Shown here one piece after another: positions 62,001-64,000 of a DNA stretch of 64,000 nt. Each line of letters opens with the position of its first letter. Position 1 is the first letter of the stretch. The stretch is from positions 3,180,001-3,244,000 of the forward strand of contig NZ_LT906480.1 of the NCBI RefSeq assembly GCF_900186865.1. Direction: 5' to 3'. The translations under genes were made by a program, and so were the position numbers. Below the pieces are notes generated by a model. That model worked only from the letters and a program-made list of their open reading frames with translations, had not been told where the DNA came from and searched no databases. This stretch comes from Stenotrophomonas maltophilia (GTDB lineage: Bacteria; Pseudomonadota; Gammaproteobacteria; Xanthomonadales; Xanthomonadaceae).

Positions 62001-62239
62001 CGTTCATCATGGGCGTGATCCCGATGGCGATCTCCACCGGCGCGGGCGCCAACTCCCGCCACGCCATCGGTACCGGCGTGATCGGCGGCATGCTGTTCGC
62101 CACCCTGCTCGGCCTGTTGATGATCCCGGTGTTCTTCGTGGTCGTGCGCCGCATGCTGGGCGACAAGCTGGATGAACCGTCCAAGGAGTTCATGGAACGC
62201 CAGCGCGACGCGGATGCAGCACACCGTCCGGATCGTTGA
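59066..62239 (+). CDS. RND multidrug efflux transporter, HAE1 family (1057 aa)
   Basis: Proton-driven inner-membrane exporter of the AcrB/MexB type. It begins MPKFFIEHPVFAWVVAILI, as AcrB-like pumps do, has twelve predicted helices and two large periplasmic loops, and carries the proton-relay aspartates Asp407 and Asp408 in VVDDAIVVIENVER. GNAATLLLVLSIVVVFLCLAALYESW and ASAKNAILIVEFA-like LAAKNAILIVEFAVEQ are hallmark segments. No outer-membrane channel gene follows, so it must use one encoded elsewhere. Among the S. maltophilia Sme pumps the TetR-MFP-RND layout without a channel suggests SmeGH, but I cannot confirm this. Confidence 0.96.
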   Translation: MPKFFIEHPVFAWVVAILISLSGVIAILNLGVESYPNIAPPQVTVSATYPGASADTTEKSVTQVIEQQLTGIDHLLYFSSSSSSNGRAQITLTFETGTDPDIAQVQVQNKVSLATPRLPSEVTQQGVVVAKANAGFLMMVALQSDTPTINRDALNDIVGSRVLDQVSRIPGVGSTQQFGSEYAMNIWLNPEKMQGYGLSASQVLAAVRAQNVQFAAGALGSDPSPEGQHFTATVSAEGRFSSPQEFENIILRANADGSRVLLKDIARVAFGANNYGFDTQYNGKPTGAFAIQLLPGANALNVAEAVRAKMDELQPSFPAGVTWFSPYDSTTFVKISIQEVVKTLFEAVFLVFLVMLIFLQNFRATLIPTLVIPVALLGTFLGMWMIGFTINQLTLFAMVLAIGIVVDDAIVVIENVERIMTEEGLAPKPATQKAMTQITGAVVAITVVLAAVFIPSALQGGAAGEIYKQFALTIAISMAFSAFLALGFTPALCATFLKPTHNDNPNIVYRTFNKYYDKISHTYVGHITSAVRHAPRWMILFVVLTALCGFLFTRMPGSFLPEEDQGYALAIVQLPPGSTNGQTNEVFAQMRGILEKQDGYEGMLQVAGFSFVGSGENVGMGFIRLKPWEERKFTAPEFIQNMNGAFYGIKEAQIFVVNLPTVQGLGQFGGFDMWLQDRSGAGYEQLTQARNILLGQAAQKPDHLVGVRPNGLENAPQLQLHVDRVQAQSMGMSVSDVYSTIQLMLAPVYVNDFFYEGRIKRVTMQADGPYRTGQESLKSFYSPSSLTKNADGTNSMIPLNTVVKSEWVSAPPSLSRYNGYSAINIVGSQAPGTSSGEAMQTMESIVNDDLPAGFGYDWSGMSYQEILAGNAATLLLVLSIVVVFLCLAALYESWSIPVAVLLVVPLGVLGALGLSMLRGLPNDLFFKIGLITVIGLAAKNAILIVEFAVEQRAAGKNLRDATIEAARLRFRPILMTSFAFIMGVIPMAISTGAGANSRHAIGTGVIGGMLFATLLGLLMIPVFFVVVRRMLGDKLDEPSKEFMERQRDADAAHRPDR

Positions 62240-62260
62240 TCCAGCGGTGAACTGAAACGA

Positions 62261-62296
62261 GAAAGGCCCCGGAGCGATCCGGGGCCTTTGTTGTTG
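62261..62296 (+). terminator. Rho-independent terminator of the RND operon
   Basis: AAAGGCCCCGGA-GCGA-TCCGGGGCCTTT followed by GTTGTTGC, 22 bases after the RND stop. Strong stem with T-rich tail. Confidence 0.88.
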
Positions 62297-62310
62297 CCGC
62301 TTCTGGATCC

Positions 62311-62377
62311 ATGCCGCCCCAGGTTGGCATCTACCGGGGCAACGGCATACCCGGTAGTCGCCAACCTTGGTGGGCGC
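62311..62377. repeat. GTAG-type inverted palindrome pair
   Basis: Left arm ATGCCGCCCCAGGTTGGCAT...CTACC (62311-62335) and right arm GGTAGTCGCCAACCTTGGTG (62353-62377), inverse of each other with differences in the loop. It lies between convergent genes. Confidence 0.75.
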
Positions 62378-62392
62378 TGTCCGGGCAGCGTC

Positions 62393-62686
62393 TCAGCGCA
62401 ACACTGCGATCACCACGCATGCCGCCACAATCGCCAGTGCAGGCCATTGCATCGGCAGGAAGAAGAAGTGATGCGGAGCATGCTGCCCAGGTGCACGCGG
62501 CTTTCGATTGAGCACGAAACCCAGCACCGTGTTGATTGCCGAGCCAAGGCCGAACGCCAGCAGGACCTGGCTGAGTGAAGTATTGCCGCGACCCACCGCT
62601 GGATCCGGGAACAGGATGAGGATGAGCAGCACGGCAGCGATCGGTGTGAGCAGGGTCAGCAGCCCTGCGCCTTGATAGATGAGCAT
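62393..62686 (-). CDS. Small membrane protein of unknown function (97 aa)
   Basis: Start set at 62686 (MLIYQGAGLLTLLTPIAAVLLILILF); the frame extends further upstream without hydrophobic or family signal. Three hydrophobic segments: residues 5-27, 36-57 (LSQVLLAFGLGSAINTVLGFVL) and 76-96 (MQWPALAIVAACVVIAVLR), with a basic, histidine-rich loop (RKPRAPGQHAPHHFFFL). Shine-Dalgarno is weak. No family assigned. The 277 bases upstream to 62963 hold nothing I recognise. Confidence 0.62.
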   Translation of the reverse strand: MLIYQGAGLLTLLTPIAAVLLILILFPDPAVGRGNTSLSQVLLAFGLGSAINTVLGFVLNRKPRAPGQHAPHHFFFLPMQWPALAIVAACVVIAVLR

Positions 62687-62963
62687 GTGGTGGCGTCCAT
62701 GAACGGTGGAGCATTCTGCGACCAAGGAGCGGGAATGCCAATGGATCGTTGGCATGTCGCCTGCCCGGAGACCGGTCGCATACGGCCTGTACTGAAAAGT
62801 CCCTTCCACTGCTGCGCCGACAATGAGGCGCTCAAGGCGTCTACCGGTTTCGCATAAGGCCCCCGCTTTGGATTCCTGGGCGCGCAGAAGTGCGGCACGC
62901 CCGGATCGTTGCTATCCAGATGCCTCCACGGCAATCGATCCGATGCCGCCCAGGAGACAGTTC

Positions 62964-63881
62964 ATGGAAAGAGCAACACTACGACGCTTCAGCCGCCCCG
63001 CCCTTCTGCTTGGCGCGCTCTTCGCGGCCAGCAGCGTCCAAGACGCACATGCGGCAGGCGTCCTCGTCTGCGACAACTGTCGCGATCCACGCGCACTGGC
63101 GCTTTACTCGGGCACGGGGCCCACCATCGTCGTCGACTTCCAGCAGCGCCGGCTCCATGGCTTCGATGTGGAATACGATCGCGAGCTGCGTCGGTATCGC
63201 GCCACCAGGGCGCAGATTCCCGAGCCAATCAACGCATCCTTCAATCGGATCATGGGGATGCTCGACAACAACGTGCCAACCGTACAGTTCGCGCCGCGGC
63301 AGTGGGCCGGAAGAGGAGTCCAGTACGAGGTTCATCCTGATGACCCGCAATACGCCAACGGCATAGGCTTCCCGGAAGAGCACAAGAACCTCAACGCCTA
63401 CGATGTCGTGCAGATGGCAACCGAGCGATTCAGGCTGGAGAGCGCCATGGGCAAGGCATTCACTGGCGCCACGACATCGTCGAGGGCCTGGAACAGCATG
63501 GCGACATTCCTGTCCTCGATCGGCCTGAGCTTCGTCAGCAAGGCCCTCGGAATCGACGGTGCAATCTACAGGATCACCTGGCGCGATGGCTCGAAGACTA
63601 CGCTGGCCATCGTCTCTTCGTCAGTGGACACCGCCAGATACGTGCAAGGCCAGAGCAAGGACGCCAATGGCAACATGATTCCCGACGGCGCGGCAACCAG
63701 CCCCGGCCTGGCCCAACACTTCGCCGGCACCTACAACTTCAACAGCCGGGACGATCTGGATCGATGGATCGACTCCGGTCGCCTCTATGGGGTGAACATG
63801 TTCCCCGGTGCTCCACCTGAGTCGCTGCAGATCGTCTGTGAATGGAACGGAACGGATATCGTTTGCCGATTGCCACGTTGA
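62964..63881 (+). CDS. Secreted protein of unknown function (305 aa)
   Basis: Start at 62964 with AGGAG seven bases upstream; the longer open frame is not needed. A signal peptide covers about residues 1-30 (ending DAHAAG). The mature protein starts with a CDNC cysteine pair and ends with CEWNGTDIVCRLPR, suggesting disulfides near both ends. The middle has mixed alpha/beta character (IYRITWRDGSKTTLAIVSSS). I do not recognise a family. It stands alone, followed by a convergent acyl-CoA dehydrogenase gene. Confidence 0.75.
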   Translation: MERATLRRFSRPALLLGALFAASSVQDAHAAGVLVCDNCRDPRALALYSGTGPTIVVDFQQRRLHGFDVEYDRELRRYRATRAQIPEPINASFNRIMGMLDNNVPTVQFAPRQWAGRGVQYEVHPDDPQYANGIGFPEEHKNLNAYDVVQMATERFRLESAMGKAFTGATTSSRAWNSMATFLSSIGLSFVSKALGIDGAIYRITWRDGSKTTLAIVSSSVDTARYVQGQSKDANGNMIPDGAATSPGLAQHFAGTYNFNSRDDLDRWIDSGRLYGVNMFPGAPPESLQIVCEWNGTDIVCRLPR

Positions 63882-63895
63882 TCGCATAAGGGAAA

Positions 63896-63919
63896 CGGGG
63901 CGGCAATCGCCGCCCCGTC
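63896..63919 (-). terminator. Terminator hairpin of the acyl-CoA dehydrogenase gene
   Basis: On the minus strand ACGGGGCGGC-GATT-GCCGCCCCGT followed by TTCCCTT, eight bases after the stop codon. A 10-bp perfect stem. Confidence 0.8.
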
Positions 63920-63926
63920 GCGTCCA

Positions 63927-64000
63927 TCAGCGCAACCCGGTCTCGTTGCGCGCGATCACCAGGCGCTGGATCTCCGAGGTGCCCTCGTAGATCTCGGTGA
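63927..64000 (-). CDS. Acyl-CoA dehydrogenase, C-terminal end (cut by window)
   Basis: Only the last 24 codons are visible on the minus strand: TEIYEGTSEIQRLVIARNETGLR then stop. YEGTSEIQ with the following R-x-x-I-A-R is the conserved C-terminal signature of acyl-CoA dehydrogenases (FAD enzymes of fatty-acid or branched-chain acyl-CoA oxidation). The substrate class cannot be told from this fragment. Confidence 0.9.
   Translation of the reverse strand, partial: TEIYEGTSEIQRLVIARNETGLR

Noticed and set aside
57734..62224. 1496-codon open frame on the minus strand opposite the efflux genes
   Set aside because: Same antisense effect; composition is low-complexity (HHDHR-rich) and no ribosome site or family is visible.

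Overview
The window is a GC-rich gammaproteobacterial chromosome segment that fits Stenotrophomonas (Xanthomonadaceae), most likely the S. maltophilia group. This rests on gene content and order (smc-zipA-ligA, the rpsF-rpsR-rplI operon, mtnA-gyrA), on a GyrA that carries Gln at position 83 as reported for S. maltophilia, on a RAYT transposase, and on many intergenic GTAG-ended palindromes of the SMAG/REP type. It is ordinary chromosome: I see no rRNA, tRNA, CRISPR array, prophage or classical insertion sequence. Species identity is inferred, not tested.

Layout. 1-2743: the 3' end of hutU and a secreted beta-lactamase-fold serine hydrolase. 2937-5048: a TonB-dependent receptor. 5095-7548: a minus-strand cluster of unrecognised envelope proteins, including two tandem paralogues. 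7812-14720: small regulators and enzymes (a TetR/thioesterase divergon, a LysR regulator divergent from a Tat-exported deiminase, an SGNH hydrolase, a HExxH protein, two proteins of unknown function). 14887-17349: a secreted S9 peptidase. 17517-19241: a small acidic protein, then an overlapping HipA-like kinase/DUF3037 pair. 19251-20125: a RAYT transposase between two direct copies of a REP inverted pair. 20120-26776: membrane PQQ glucose dehydrogenase, gyrA and mtnA. 26824-33023: a triple-DUF3011 protein, epmA, a GNAT acetyltransferase, ligA and a Tat-exported aminotransferase. 33138-38920: zipA, smc, rplI, rpsR, rpsF. 39150-42918: a CbrC-family protein, an IscA-like protein, asnS, two small proteins and a PaiB-like protein. 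42993-49762: carbonic anhydrase, then nbaC-kynU-kmo-sbcB-DUF2461-DUF2939. 49943-56875: a 5'-nucleotidase, nadK and the giant NAD-dependent glutamate dehydrogenase. 57126-62239: a TetR-MFP-RND efflux operon. 62393-64000: two unknown proteins and the 3' end of an acyl-CoA dehydrogenase gene.

How the genes work together. nbaC, kynU and kmo are three consecutive steps from kynurenine towards quinolinate (tryptophan-derived NAD precursor); nadK further along phosphorylates NAD. hutU and the NAD glutamate dehydrogenase both serve amino-acid catabolism towards 2-oxoglutarate. smc, zipA, ligA, gyrA and sbcB form a chromosome-maintenance and division set. The TetR-MFP-RND operon is a probable multidrug exporter lacking its own outer-membrane channel gene.

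The parts most worth follow-up are the RAYT locus with its symmetric REP pairs and short tandem arrays, the four-gene envelope cluster with tandem paralogues, the Tat-exported aminotransferase lodged between zipA and ligA, and the possible leaderless, self-regulated TetR promoter. No stretch over 300 bases is without a gene, provided the 50-residue ORF at 7396-7548 is real; without it, 7345-7811 would be a 467-base gap.
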